Assembly: GCA_032334235.1 (NCBI GenBank)
Contig: JAVSGI010000003.1
Span: 248,001-312,000, forward strand
Reading direction: 5' to 3'
DNA: 64,000 nucleotides
Origin: Paracoccaceae bacterium Fryx2
Lineage (GTDB): Bacteria > Pseudomonadota > Alphaproteobacteria > Rhodobacterales > Rhodobacteraceae
Positions 33,568-41,289 of this stretch are shown here, in pieces; the first letter of the stretch is position 1, and the number at the start of each line of letters is the position of its first letter. The position numbers were made by a program, and so were the translations under genes. The notes under the pieces are model-generated. The model worked only from the letters and a program-made list of their open reading frames with translations. It had not been told where the DNA came from and searched no databases.

Positions 33568-33879
33568 TTACTTCTTGCGGCCCAGCCAGGACGCCAGCAG
33601 CGCCTCAGCCCCGCGGGGCCCAAGATAGGCGAGGGTTGCCACAAAGCCTGTCGAGACGGGTTGCGCGAGGCCGATGTAATTCGCTGCAGCCTCGCCAATC
33701 AGCGCCATGCCAACGGCAACGGGAATTTCCCAGAGGAGCTCCTTGCCAAAAAAGCGGCGCCGTCCGAGTTTCACCTCGCCTGAATGCCACATCAGCCGTC
33801 CGGTCAGCGCACCGATCAGGGTGGTGACAGCGCCGCCGAATACCGAATTGATCATGTCGATAAACCCACCATCATTCAT
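33568..33879 (-). CDS. Putative phage holin
   Basis: 103 residues with two or three hydrophobic helices (SVFGGAVTTLIGALTGRLMW, WEIPVAVGMALIGEAAANYIGL, TGFVATLAYLGPRGAEALL). A LGRRRFFGKELLWE turn is similar to LydA-type holins. It lies just upstream of the endolysin gene on the same strand and overlaps the fibre gene as ATGA. Function by position and topology. Confidence 0.8.
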   Translation of the reverse strand: MNDGGFIDMINSVFGGAVTTLIGALTGRLMWHSGEVKLGRRRFFGKELLWEIPVAVGMALIGEAAANYIGLAQPVSTGFVATLAYLGPRGAEALLASWLGRKK

Positions 33880-34532
33880 CGGCGTGCCTCCTCTAATGCC
33901 GCAACACGCGCGGTCAATTCCTTGACGGCCTCAATGAGAAGGCCTGTGATATTGCCATAAGCGACGGACAGTTGCCCTGCCTGATCTGCCCGCACGACCT
34001 CAGGCAGAACCGTCTCCACCTCTTGCGCCACCACGCCGATCTGGCGGGTTCCATCCATGGTGAAGCGCACGCCGCGTAGTGCGCAAACCAGCGCCAGCGC
34101 ATCCGGAATGGTCTCAATGTCAGATTTCAGGCGCGCATCTGACGAGGACACGAAGTTTGGCGCTGTCACCACCCCGGTGAAGGTCGCCCCCGTGAGCGCC
34201 GCCTTGCCTGCAATCGTGGCGTCATAATCCACTGCGGCTTTGGTCGCCATTGTGCCAAGTCCGAGGTTTCCCCGCGCCAGCGCCGTATTTGCCAACCCTG
34301 CCAAATTGCCCGCAGCATCCAAAAGCGCGTCCCAGCCTGTGTTCGTCGCATTGCGCCGCCGCAGCACCGGCGGGGAGGCAGAGGTGTCGACCCAGAGCAT
34401 GCCAGCAATTGCTGCGGTCGGTGCCGTCGCCCCGGCGCTGGTGGATTGTAAGGCGGCGATCACCTCGTTGATCCGGGCGCGAACAGCGGCTCCGGCATCA
34501 TTGGTGATTGCAAAACTCGATGTCTGGGGCAT
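33876..34532 (-). CDS. Tail fibre with S74 chaperone domain, second type
   Basis: 218 residues. Residues 1-110 are the fibre part; residues 130-218 are an S74 intramolecular chaperone with SSDARLKSDIETIPDALALVCALRGVRFTMDG and IGVVAQEVETVLPEVV. It overlaps the holin gene by four bases. It lies 2 bp after the J gene, so it is probably the side or tip fibre attached to J. Confidence 0.9.
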   Translation of the reverse strand: MPQTSSFAITNDAGAAVRARINEVIAALQSTSAGATAPTAAIAGMLWVDTSASPPVLRRRNATNTGWDALLDAAGNLAGLANTALARGNLGLGTMATKAAVDYDATIAGKAALTGATFTGVVTAPNFVSSSDARLKSDIETIPDALALVCALRGVRFTMDGTRQIGVVAQEVETVLPEVVRADQAGQLSVAYGNITGLLIEAVKELTARVAALEEARR

Positions 34533-34534
34533 TC

Positions 34535-37081
34535 TCAGGCGACCTCATCGGCATAAAGCCGCAGTTGGGAGACAATCGGCGTGTAGGACGCATCCTTGGT
34601 GGAGAGATAGGCCCGGGCCTCAACAGCGCGGGCTTCGATCTCATGGTTGTCGAGCCGACCCCAAGGGCCCCAATTGGGGCTGCTGTTTGGGTCGTCATCA
34701 GTTTCGCGTATCTCGAAGAGCACGTCGATTTCAGCACCAGCCGCGCCGTCAAAGTCGGCCCAGCTGTCCATGAGTGCTGTGCGCGCATCGATCCGGTCGT
34801 TCAGTGCCAAGGCTGCAACGCCGATCTCAGAACGCAGGCGCACGCGTTTGACAGCCCCAAGATCGAGCCCAGCAGCAAAACCGTATTGCCCCTCCATTGC
34901 AGTGACCTGTGTGACGCCGCCAGTTGTTGCGGTCGTCAGTGTCAGGTTTGAGCCTGCTACTTGCAAACCCGTCTTGCTCCCCACGAACCCCGGATCAGCT
35001 TGCAGATAGGCCAAGGCCGAGAAGGCCAAGACCTGCGCGCCTTTTGTAGACACTCGGGTTTCCGGTCCGGCTCTGCCGCCACTATCCTCTGCCCGAAGAA
35101 GGTATGTCCCGGGCTTCAGTGGCACTACGGCTATAGCCTCGCCGCCGCCCACCCGGTCCATCGAATAGCTGTCCGACCAAGTCGCCGTGACTTCTTTCGA
35201 ATGGCGGATCACGATATTGCCGCCAACCCGCACATCAGGATCAACGGAGCGGGCCCATTTCAGGATGGCAAGACCACCGGCGGTTTGCAGCGTGACGCTG
35301 CCCAGCCCGGCTGGGGGTGCTGTCAGGCCCAGAATTTCGACTGACGCGGTTTGCCAGACCGACGACACGCCCAGCACCGAGATCGCTTTCACCCGGAATT
35401 GCCATGCGCCGGGCGCAACATCACGGATCTCAAGGCTGGTACCATCGGTGCGGCCATAATCCAGCCAATCACCGCCTTCACTCTGCCGTGCCTGCAGTTG
35501 ATAGCCCGCAACAAAGCCCGAAGGGGCGGCCTCCCAGGCAACGCGCGCCAGAACCTTGAGCCCGCCACCATCGCGGGTAATATAAAGATCCTCTGTAACC
35601 GTGGGCGGCCCCGGAGCTGGAATATCAAAAGCATTCGGCAACGCCGTGCGTGGGGCGGCCGCATATATCTGTGCCTCGCTTGCAGCCCAGTCGTACACCA
35701 GCGGCGAGGTTTCGCGCAGGACCAGTTCTGGCAGCAGCAGAGCCGCATCACCCGAGGCCGCAAGATCAAGACTGACGCCCTGCACCTCAAACGGTTTGGC
35801 AGCAAAGCCCCAACGATCGTAAGACAGCGCGACCACATCACCGACTGTGGCCGCCCAAGCGGACAGCTTGCCCGACAGCCGTACCGTCATTTGACGCCGC
35901 GCGCGTTCCAGCTCGATCTTGGCCAGTCGCTGCGCCATTGCCGCCGAGATGGTGAAGGGCAGCGAGATATCGCGCCATTTCTGCTCGCCGCCGTCCTCCG
36001 CCAAATAGGCCGCACTGGCATAGGCCGGAAAGTCATCGGGCTGCCAATCGTTCTCTGGGCTTACGAACTGTCCGCGCACCCCGTTGAAGTTTGATGACAT
36101 CGTCACGCGCGTGGCCAAGGTCAGACCAGCCTCGCGAACATGATCTGCAGTCAGCGCCACGGACGGTGCGCGCCACGCTCCTGCATGAATGCGCCAAGAC
36201 CCGCCCGAGAAAGCGCAACGCCCGGCGAAGGATGTCAGCAACCCCTCGATGATGGTTTTGGGAACCTCAGAAAGCGTGATGACCCCGTTGCAGGCATAGC
36301 GCAGCTCCGTCCCACCCCCTGCGAGTGCCACCGGCTCGTCGCAGATATTGGCCGCCTCAATGAGGGCCATCTCATCAATGCCGTCCGGTTGCCCGATCCG
36401 CGCGCCAATGCCCCAAGTGGTGTTGGCCATATAATCGGCCAAGCAAAGAGCGGGGTTTTCTGAATAAACGGACGTTTGGATGCGCGGATCCCAGATGTCA
36501 TTCTTGCCCTCAAGATCCACTGTGATGTTTGGAATGCCGCCCGGGTAGGCATCCTGATCATAGGTCAGCCGCAGATGGATTGCAGCGCAGCCCCGCAGTC
36601 GGTGGTTTTCGGTCCATTTGTCGGGCAATGCTGCTTTCAGCGCCGCAAACGCAGTCTGGTTGGCATCACCGAGCTTCTTCTCAATGCTTACTTTGCCCGC
36701 CCAGCGACCTTGCGCAGCACCGGCTGCGTTCAGCGCGACCTCGCCTTCAAAATAAACAGCGCCGATGGAGTTCACCCGGTGCGTGGCCAGCACTATTACC
36801 AAATCAAGGACTGCGTTGTCTGACCCCGAGGAGTTCAGAAACACGATAACCCCGCCCTTGCGGGTGCGGCCGTACACCAAATCGCGCGGCACCACGGGTT
36901 CGCGGATGGTCACCGTGCGGTTTTGCAGCGTCGTCTGCGGCTTTGGCATCAAAGCCTGTGCTGCATAAGACAACAGAAGCGTGCCGCCGATCCGGATCAG
37001 GGCCGCGCCAATGCCGCCTGCGGCCAATACCCCGCTGATCGCCCCCGCAACGGCGACGACGGCTGAGACGATGAAGGGCAT
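34535..37081 (-). CDS. Tail tip host-specificity protein J
   Basis: 848 residues, the size and layout of a short J-type tail tip protein. The N-terminus has hydrophobic segments (FIVSAVVAVAGAISGVLAAGGIGAAL) followed by LLSYAAQALMPKPQTTLQNRTVTIREPVVPRDLVYGRTRKGG, the conserved J start. The middle contains GRTDGTSLEIRDVAPGAWQFRVKAISVLGVS, a fibronectin-like domain, and the end is EARAYLSTKDASYTPIVSQLRLYADEVA. It likely binds the receptor. A homologous C-terminal fragment lies at 44340-45417, so the window holds two J genes. Confidence 0.93.
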   Translation of the reverse strand: MPFIVSAVVAVAGAISGVLAAGGIGAALIRIGGTLLLSYAAQALMPKPQTTLQNRTVTIREPVVPRDLVYGRTRKGGVIVFLNSSGSDNAVLDLVIVLATHRVNSIGAVYFEGEVALNAAGAAQGRWAGKVSIEKKLGDANQTAFAALKAALPDKWTENHRLRGCAAIHLRLTYDQDAYPGGIPNITVDLEGKNDIWDPRIQTSVYSENPALCLADYMANTTWGIGARIGQPDGIDEMALIEAANICDEPVALAGGGTELRYACNGVITLSEVPKTIIEGLLTSFAGRCAFSGGSWRIHAGAWRAPSVALTADHVREAGLTLATRVTMSSNFNGVRGQFVSPENDWQPDDFPAYASAAYLAEDGGEQKWRDISLPFTISAAMAQRLAKIELERARRQMTVRLSGKLSAWAATVGDVVALSYDRWGFAAKPFEVQGVSLDLAASGDAALLLPELVLRETSPLVYDWAASEAQIYAAAPRTALPNAFDIPAPGPPTVTEDLYITRDGGGLKVLARVAWEAAPSGFVAGYQLQARQSEGGDWLDYGRTDGTSLEIRDVAPGAWQFRVKAISVLGVSSVWQTASVEILGLTAPPAGLGSVTLQTAGGLAILKWARSVDPDVRVGGNIVIRHSKEVTATWSDSYSMDRVGGGEAIAVVPLKPGTYLLRAEDSGGRAGPETRVSTKGAQVLAFSALAYLQADPGFVGSKTGLQVAGSNLTLTTATTGGVTQVTAMEGQYGFAAGLDLGAVKRVRLRSEIGVAALALNDRIDARTALMDSWADFDGAAGAEIDVLFEIRETDDDPNSSPNWGPWGRLDNHEIEARAVEARAYLSTKDASYTPIVSQLRLYADEVA

Positions 37082-37110
37082 GGGGTGCTTCCAATATCAG
37101 GTTGGTGGTT

Positions 37111-37518
37111 TCAGATGGTCCAGGCAAGTCGGCAGGAAGTAAGCGGCATGGTCATGAGGCCTTCGGTTGCCATGCCTACCGCCGTAGCGCCGACGCAAAT
37201 TCCAAAACCAAGGCCTGTGTCCGCCAGCACAATGTCACCCCGCTGGGCCAGCAGCGGCGTCTCTCGCGGCGCATCGAGCAGTGCGAGTCCCATGTCTTCC
37301 AGCGAGGCCCAGCCAAGACGGCGCATGACGCGCGCGCCGCCAAGCGCTGTGCTGTAGCGTCCGCGCCAGAGCGCGGCCACATCCGCGCCGCCGGTTAGGG
37401 TCATGCGGGTCTCAAAAGCGAAGGTTACGCAGTCGTGGAGGCCCCAAGCGAAGGGTTTTGCATGTGCGACGTCGATTGCCTCTGCGAGGTAGCGTTCCCA
37501 ATTGTCGATGTGCGGCAT
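37111..37518 (-). CDS. NlpC/P60-like tail-tip protein (K-like)
   Basis: 135 residues. The Cys in WGLHDCVTFAFE (about residue 30) and the later RGDIVLADTGLGFGICVG block match the Cys-containing papain-like fold of phage K-type or DUF6950-like proteins. In siphophages this gene sits just before J, as here (29 bp gap). It probably acts in tail tip assembly or peptidoglycan penetration. Confidence 0.8.
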   Translation of the reverse strand: MPHIDNWERYLAEAIDVAHAKPFAWGLHDCVTFAFETRMTLTGGADVAALWRGRYSTALGGARVMRRLGWASLEDMGLALLDAPRETPLLAQRGDIVLADTGLGFGICVGATAVGMATEGLMTMPLTSCRLAWTI

Positions 37519-37567
37519 TCGTGGTTGATCCTCGTGTCGCGTAAGCAGTTAGACTTGTTTCTTTGGT

Positions 37568-37603
37568 GTGTTGGATATACACGAATAAATGTATATCCAA
37601 CAC
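37568..37603. promoter_or_regulatory. Perfect 14-bp inverted repeat operator before vapBC
   Basis: GTGTTGGATATACA (37568-37581) and TGTATATCCAACAC (37590-37603) are exact inverted copies separated by eight bases. The site lies 17 bp before the antitoxin start. It is the likely operator where the antitoxin represses its own operon, and the left arm abuts the 5' flank of the K-like gene. Confidence 0.85.
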
Positions 37604-37620
37604 ATGACAGGGAGACCGGA

Positions 37621-37848
37621 ATGCAAGTCGCAAAATGGGGAAACTCGCTCGCCGTTCGTTTGCCTGCCGATCTTGTGCGCAAGCTTGGGCTAAAAGAAGG
37701 TGATGACATAGAATTGCATCCTGATGAGGCTGGACTGGTGGTTGCACGTCACCCGCGCCCCGAAGAGGTTTTATCGTCTCTGCGCCAGTTCCGCGGGCGA
37801 CTGCCTGCGGCTTCGCGCCTAAGCAGAGATGCCGCGCATGAGCGCTGA
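37621..37848 (+). CDS. AbrB-type antitoxin (VapB/MazE-like)
   Basis: 75 residues. The N-terminal swapped-hairpin DNA-binding domain reads MQVAKWGNSLAVRLPADLVRKLGLKEGDDIELH, a standard AbrB/MazE fold. The C-terminal tail (EEVLSSLRQFRGRLPAA) would wrap the toxin. A GGGAG site lies eight bases upstream. It overlaps vapC by 20 bp and is inserted between tail genes in the opposite direction, a common moron pattern. Confidence 0.92.
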   Translation: MQVAKWGNSLAVRLPADLVRKLGLKEGDDIELHPDEAGLVVARHPRPEEVLSSLRQFRGRLPAASRLSRDAAHER

Positions 37849-38236
37849 TTTTTTCGACACAAATATCATTCTCTATCTGCTTGATGATGGCCCAAAAGCA
37901 GAAACTGCCGAACGCCTTCTGGGCCAGCGGGGTACCATCAGCGTTCAGGTGCTCAATGAGGCGCTGGTAAATTGTCGCCGCAAAGCGGGGATGTCATGGC
38001 AGGAAGCCGGGCTGTTTCTTGGCGGCATTCGCAAGTTATGCACGGTGTGCGATCTGACGGTTGAGACTCATGACGTCGGACGTGCTTTGGGCGAGCGCTA
38101 TGGATTTTCTGTTTACGATGCAATGATTGTTGCCGCGGCGCTCAGAGAAGGGTGCACAACACTCTACTCGGAAGACATGCATGACGGCTTGCTTGTCGAA
38201 GATCAGCTTCGCATTGTGAACCCTTTCAAGGCATGA
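37829..38236 (+). CDS. vapC: PIN-domain ribonuclease toxin VapC
   Basis: 135 residues of the PIN fold. Acidic residues for metal are visible: FFDTNIILYLL (Asp near 10), the LNEALVNC region (Glu), and SVYDAMIVAAAL (Asp near 97). VapC toxins cleave tRNA or rRNA and are neutralised by the partner antitoxin. It follows the AbrB-type antitoxin by overlap. The operator at 37568-37603 is upstream of the pair. Confidence 0.92.
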   Translation: MPRMSADFFDTNIILYLLDDGPKAETAERLLGQRGTISVQVLNEALVNCRRKAGMSWQEAGLFLGGIRKLCTVCDLTVETHDVGRALGERYGFSVYDAMIVAAALREGCTTLYSEDMHDGLLVEDQLRIVNPFKA

Positions 38237-38252
38237 ATGATCTGTCGCTTTG

Positions 38253-38771
38253 TCATCCTCGTCCCCAGGTAATCTCGCGGTCTTGAATGGCGGTGACATA
38301 TTCAAAGCCAAGATCGCCTGGATACAGCACCTGCTGGCTTTCATGGGTGTAGCGCCAGGTCCGCGCCACGGTCAGGTCGATCAACCGGCTCTCATAGCTG
38401 ATGGTAATCGTGCAGCTGTCAGCATCATCCTTGATTTCTGGCACATCAAGACGGCCCGAGAAGGCCTGCACCGGATCGGCGATAACCTGACCTGTTTCAG
38501 ACAAAAGCCCGAGCCAGATCCGGCCGGGAAGGCCCTGACGCGCTTCCTCAATGGCCATTTGAACCAAATCAAGCGGTACGCCAGATAACGAGACCGCCGT
38601 GCCGCCCGCCACGACCTCGCCGGTTTCATCAAGAGAACCGATGCCCAGAAGCGACCCCGCGCCAGCCCAAGTTTGGCCATTCCAGCCGATCTCGCCTGCG
38701 GATTTCGCGGAGAATGGGCGCTGATTTCGCGCGATCGTGGGCACGCGTTTCGCGCCATTCTGGGCAGTCAT
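38253..38771 (-). pseudogene. Tail assembly gene, 5' end lost to IS elements
   Basis: Native sequence from 38253 to 38696 encodes GEIGWNGQTWAGAGSLLGIG, then a long conserved part (GLPGRIWLGLLSETGQVIADPVQAFSGRLDVP and CTITISYESRLIDL). It matches the tail gene that precedes the K-like gene in Rhodobacterales siphophages. Residues upstream of GEIG come from IS21 DNA. Across the IS21 (8-bp duplication ATCTCGCC) about 15 more native bases occur at 41275-41289, then the IS1634 begins. The N-terminal part (about 40 residues) is missing from the window. Not functional as it stands. Confidence 0.8.
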
Positions 38772-38812
38772 TTCACGGGATCGTGGGCAGGCTGGCCGAC
38801 GCTTTCATGGAG

Positions 38813-39574
38813 TCAGGCTTGAACGATTTGGTCAAGCTTTTTTGTGACGGCGGAGCGCCTGCGCAGGCTTTCACCTGAGAGGGTGAGGCGGTGTGCGTTG
38901 TGAACGAGGCGGTCGAGGATGGCATCTGCGAGCGTTGGGTCGCCGATGGCTTCGTGCCACTGGTCAACGGGGAGTTGGCTTGTGACGATGGTGGAAGCGC
39001 GGCCGTGGCGGTCTTCGAGGATTTCCAGCAGGTCACGGCGCTCCGGGGCGGTGAGGACGGCGAGGCCCCAATCGTCAATGATCAGCACATCCATGCGGGC
39101 GATGGTTTTGAGGATGCGTTCATGGCGGCCATCGCCACGGGCCAGAGCAAGGGCCTCGAACATGCGCGGCGCACGTTGATAGAGGACGGGCCGCCCATCC
39201 CGGCACGCCTTGTGGCCAAGGGCGCAGGCGATCCAGCTTTTGCCCAAACCGGTCGGCCCGGTTATCAGCAGGTTCTCGTGCCGGGCGATCCAGCCGCCAT
39301 CGGCAAGATGCGCCATGACACTGCGGTCAAGACCACGTGGGCTGCGCAGGTCCAGATCCTCGACGCTGGCATCTTGGCGCAGAGCCGCAAACTTGAGCCG
39401 GGAGGCCAGTTTCTTGGTGTCGCGCTCTGCAGCCTCGCGGTCGACCAGCAGGCCGAGACGCTCTTCGAACGAGAGGGCGTCGAAGGCGGTTGACCTGCGT
39501 TGTTCTTCGAGCGCCGATGCAATGCCGGTCAGGCCGAGCGCCAACAGTCGGTCGTGGGTGGGATGGGTCAGCAT
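38813..39574 (-). CDS. istB: IS21 helper ATPase IstB, second copy
   Basis: 253 residues, AAA ATPase of the DnaA/IstB type. Walker A is TGPTGLGKSW, Walker B is DVLIIDDWGL, and the C-terminus is RLTLSGESLRRRSAVTKKL. It follows istA by 12 bp. This copy differs in sequence from the IstB at 26901-27716, which confirms two different IS21 lineages. Confidence 0.94.
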   Translation of the reverse strand: MLTHPTHDRLLALGLTGIASALEEQRRSTAFDALSFEERLGLLVDREAAERDTKKLASRLKFAALRQDASVEDLDLRSPRGLDRSVMAHLADGGWIARHENLLITGPTGLGKSWIACALGHKACRDGRPVLYQRAPRMFEALALARGDGRHERILKTIARMDVLIIDDWGLAVLTAPERRDLLEILEDRHGRASTIVTSQLPVDQWHEAIGDPTLADAILDRLVHNAHRLTLSGESLRRRSAVTKKLDQIVQA

Positions 39575-39586
39575 TTTAGTCCTTTC

Positions 39587-41128
39587 TCAATGGTAATAGC
39601 TGCCGCCACGAATGTTGGCGTGCTGGAGGGGGGCGACCTCTTCGGAGCCTTCCAGGAAGGCGCGATCGAGGCCGGTCTTGAGGATCGAACGAATGGAGGT
39701 GACGGTGCGGGCCCGGATGGTCACACCCCGCTGGCAGGCCGCATCAACGCGCTCCGGCCCATAGGTTTTGACCAAGGCCAGCACACCCAGGCAGGTGCGG
39801 AACCCCTGTTCAGGATGGGGGCGGTCAGCCATCACCATCTCGCAAAAGGCGGCGACGGCGGGGCCGGTCTTGGTTGCCTGCGCCAGCATTCTGGCCGGGG
39901 TCCATTCGGCAAAGCGACGATGGGCCGATGGCATATGGTCGGCCACGGTGACATGGCTGCGCCGCCCCGGGGTGCGCACGTGGCTCGCAACCCTCTGACC
40001 ACGATGGAATATCTCGACCGTCTGGCCGCTTGTGCGAACATCGACCTCTTGTTTGATCAGCGCGAAGGGCACGGAATACCATGAGCTGTCGACCTCAACG
40101 TGATAGTCGGGTGCCACGCGGGCGCGCTTCCAGCGGGCGAAGACATAAGGTTCGGGCGGTAGGGGCTGAAGATTGGGCCGATCCAAAGTGGCAAACAGAT
40201 CGGCGCGGCTGGCGCCATAGCCGCGCATCACGCGCATGTTCAACTCGTCCAGCAGCCGCCGGATCGCCACGTTCAACTCGGCCAATGAGAAGAACCGGTG
40301 GTTCCGCAGCCGCGCCAGAATCCAGCGTTGTGCCACTTGGACAGCCACTTCCACCTTCGCCTTGTCCCGGGGTTTGCGCGGCCGGGCGGGCAGAACGGCG
40401 GTGCCATAATGCGCCGCCATCTCGGCATAGGTCCGGTTCAGCCCCGGATCAAACCGGTCTGCCTTGATCACGGCGGACTTCAGATTGTCCGGAACCACCG
40501 CCTTTGGCACGCCGCCCAGAAAGGCGAACATCCGGATATGCGCGAGGATCCAATCTTCCAACCCCTCCGATGCCACCGCCTCGGCATAGGTGTGATTCGA
40601 TGCCCCCATTGCCGCCACGAACAGCTTCATGGCCCGCGCTTCGCCGGTCGTGGGGTCGATCACGTCGATGGTGTCGCCGGCAAAGTCAACGAACACCTTC
40701 TCGCCGCCCACATGTGTCTGGCGCATCGTCGGGCGCACCCGACCCTTCCAAGCCTCGTAATGCGTGCAAAACCAAGTATAGGCAAAACCCCCGGGGTGCG
40801 CGGCACGGTATTCTTCCCAGAGCAGCATCCGCGTCACCCCAGGGCGGCGCAACTCGCGGTCAATCTCCGCCCAGTCGGGCACAAGCCGCTCCGCGTCCGG
40901 CACCGTGGGCGGGGCTGGAAACAAAAGAAGTTCAAGGCTGTCGTCATCGATCCCCTCCGGCAAGGGCCACGTGAGCCCGGCATGACGCGCCCGTTGGGTG
41001 TAGCTTCCGACGCTCCCCTTGCTCAGACCGAGGGAAGCGGCAATGGACCGCTCGCTCAGGCCTTGCCCAAGCTTCAATCGCAAAACATCTCGTATCCGGC
41101 GCATGTTCAATCGTCCTGTCGGCATCAA
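39587..41128 (-). CDS. istA: IS21 transposase IstA, second copy
   Basis: 513 residues with an N-terminal helix-turn-helix (LSERSIAASLGLSKGSVGSY). The DDE core shows EKVFVDFAGDTIDVI around the first Asp, AVVPDNLKSAVIKADRFDPG for the second, and RDKAKVEVAVQVAQRWILA with the Glu. It is intact and probably active, because the flanking duplication is still perfect. Start ATG at 41128; a second ATG a few codons later is also possible. Confidence 0.94.
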   Translation of the reverse strand: MMPTGRLNMRRIRDVLRLKLGQGLSERSIAASLGLSKGSVGSYTQRARHAGLTWPLPEGIDDDSLELLLFPAPPTVPDAERLVPDWAEIDRELRRPGVTRMLLWEEYRAAHPGGFAYTWFCTHYEAWKGRVRPTMRQTHVGGEKVFVDFAGDTIDVIDPTTGEARAMKLFVAAMGASNHTYAEAVASEGLEDWILAHIRMFAFLGGVPKAVVPDNLKSAVIKADRFDPGLNRTYAEMAAHYGTAVLPARPRKPRDKAKVEVAVQVAQRWILARLRNHRFFSLAELNVAIRRLLDELNMRVMRGYGASRADLFATLDRPNLQPLPPEPYVFARWKRARVAPDYHVEVDSSWYSVPFALIKQEVDVRTSGQTVEIFHRGQRVASHVRTPGRRSHVTVADHMPSAHRRFAEWTPARMLAQATKTGPAVAAFCEMVMADRPHPEQGFRTCLGVLALVKTYGPERVDAACQRGVTIRARTVTSIRSILKTGLDRAFLEGSEEVAPLQHANIRGGSYYH

Positions 41129-41289
41129 GCCACCCCTTCATTCCTGAAGGCGCAACTATCCTCAATTTGCCGACCAGACCTGCCCGCGATCCCGCGAAAT
41201 CAGTGCCCAGCTTCACGCGAAATGACTGCCCATGATCCCGTGAAATCGATGCCCACCATCAAGCGAAACACGCAATCTCGCCCAGCCCC

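Larger units (their letters stand above)
38697..41274 (-). mobile_element. IS21-family element, second copy, different type
   Basis: A 2578-bp element with istA and istB, flanked by perfect 8-bp direct repeats ATCTCGCC (38689-38696 and 41275-41282). Its ends start TGCGGATTTCGC and TGCGTGTTTCGC and contain several copies of a short TTTCACGGGATC-like repeat, as is usual for this IS21 subgroup. It is not the same element as the copy at 26826-29400. Confidence 0.92.
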
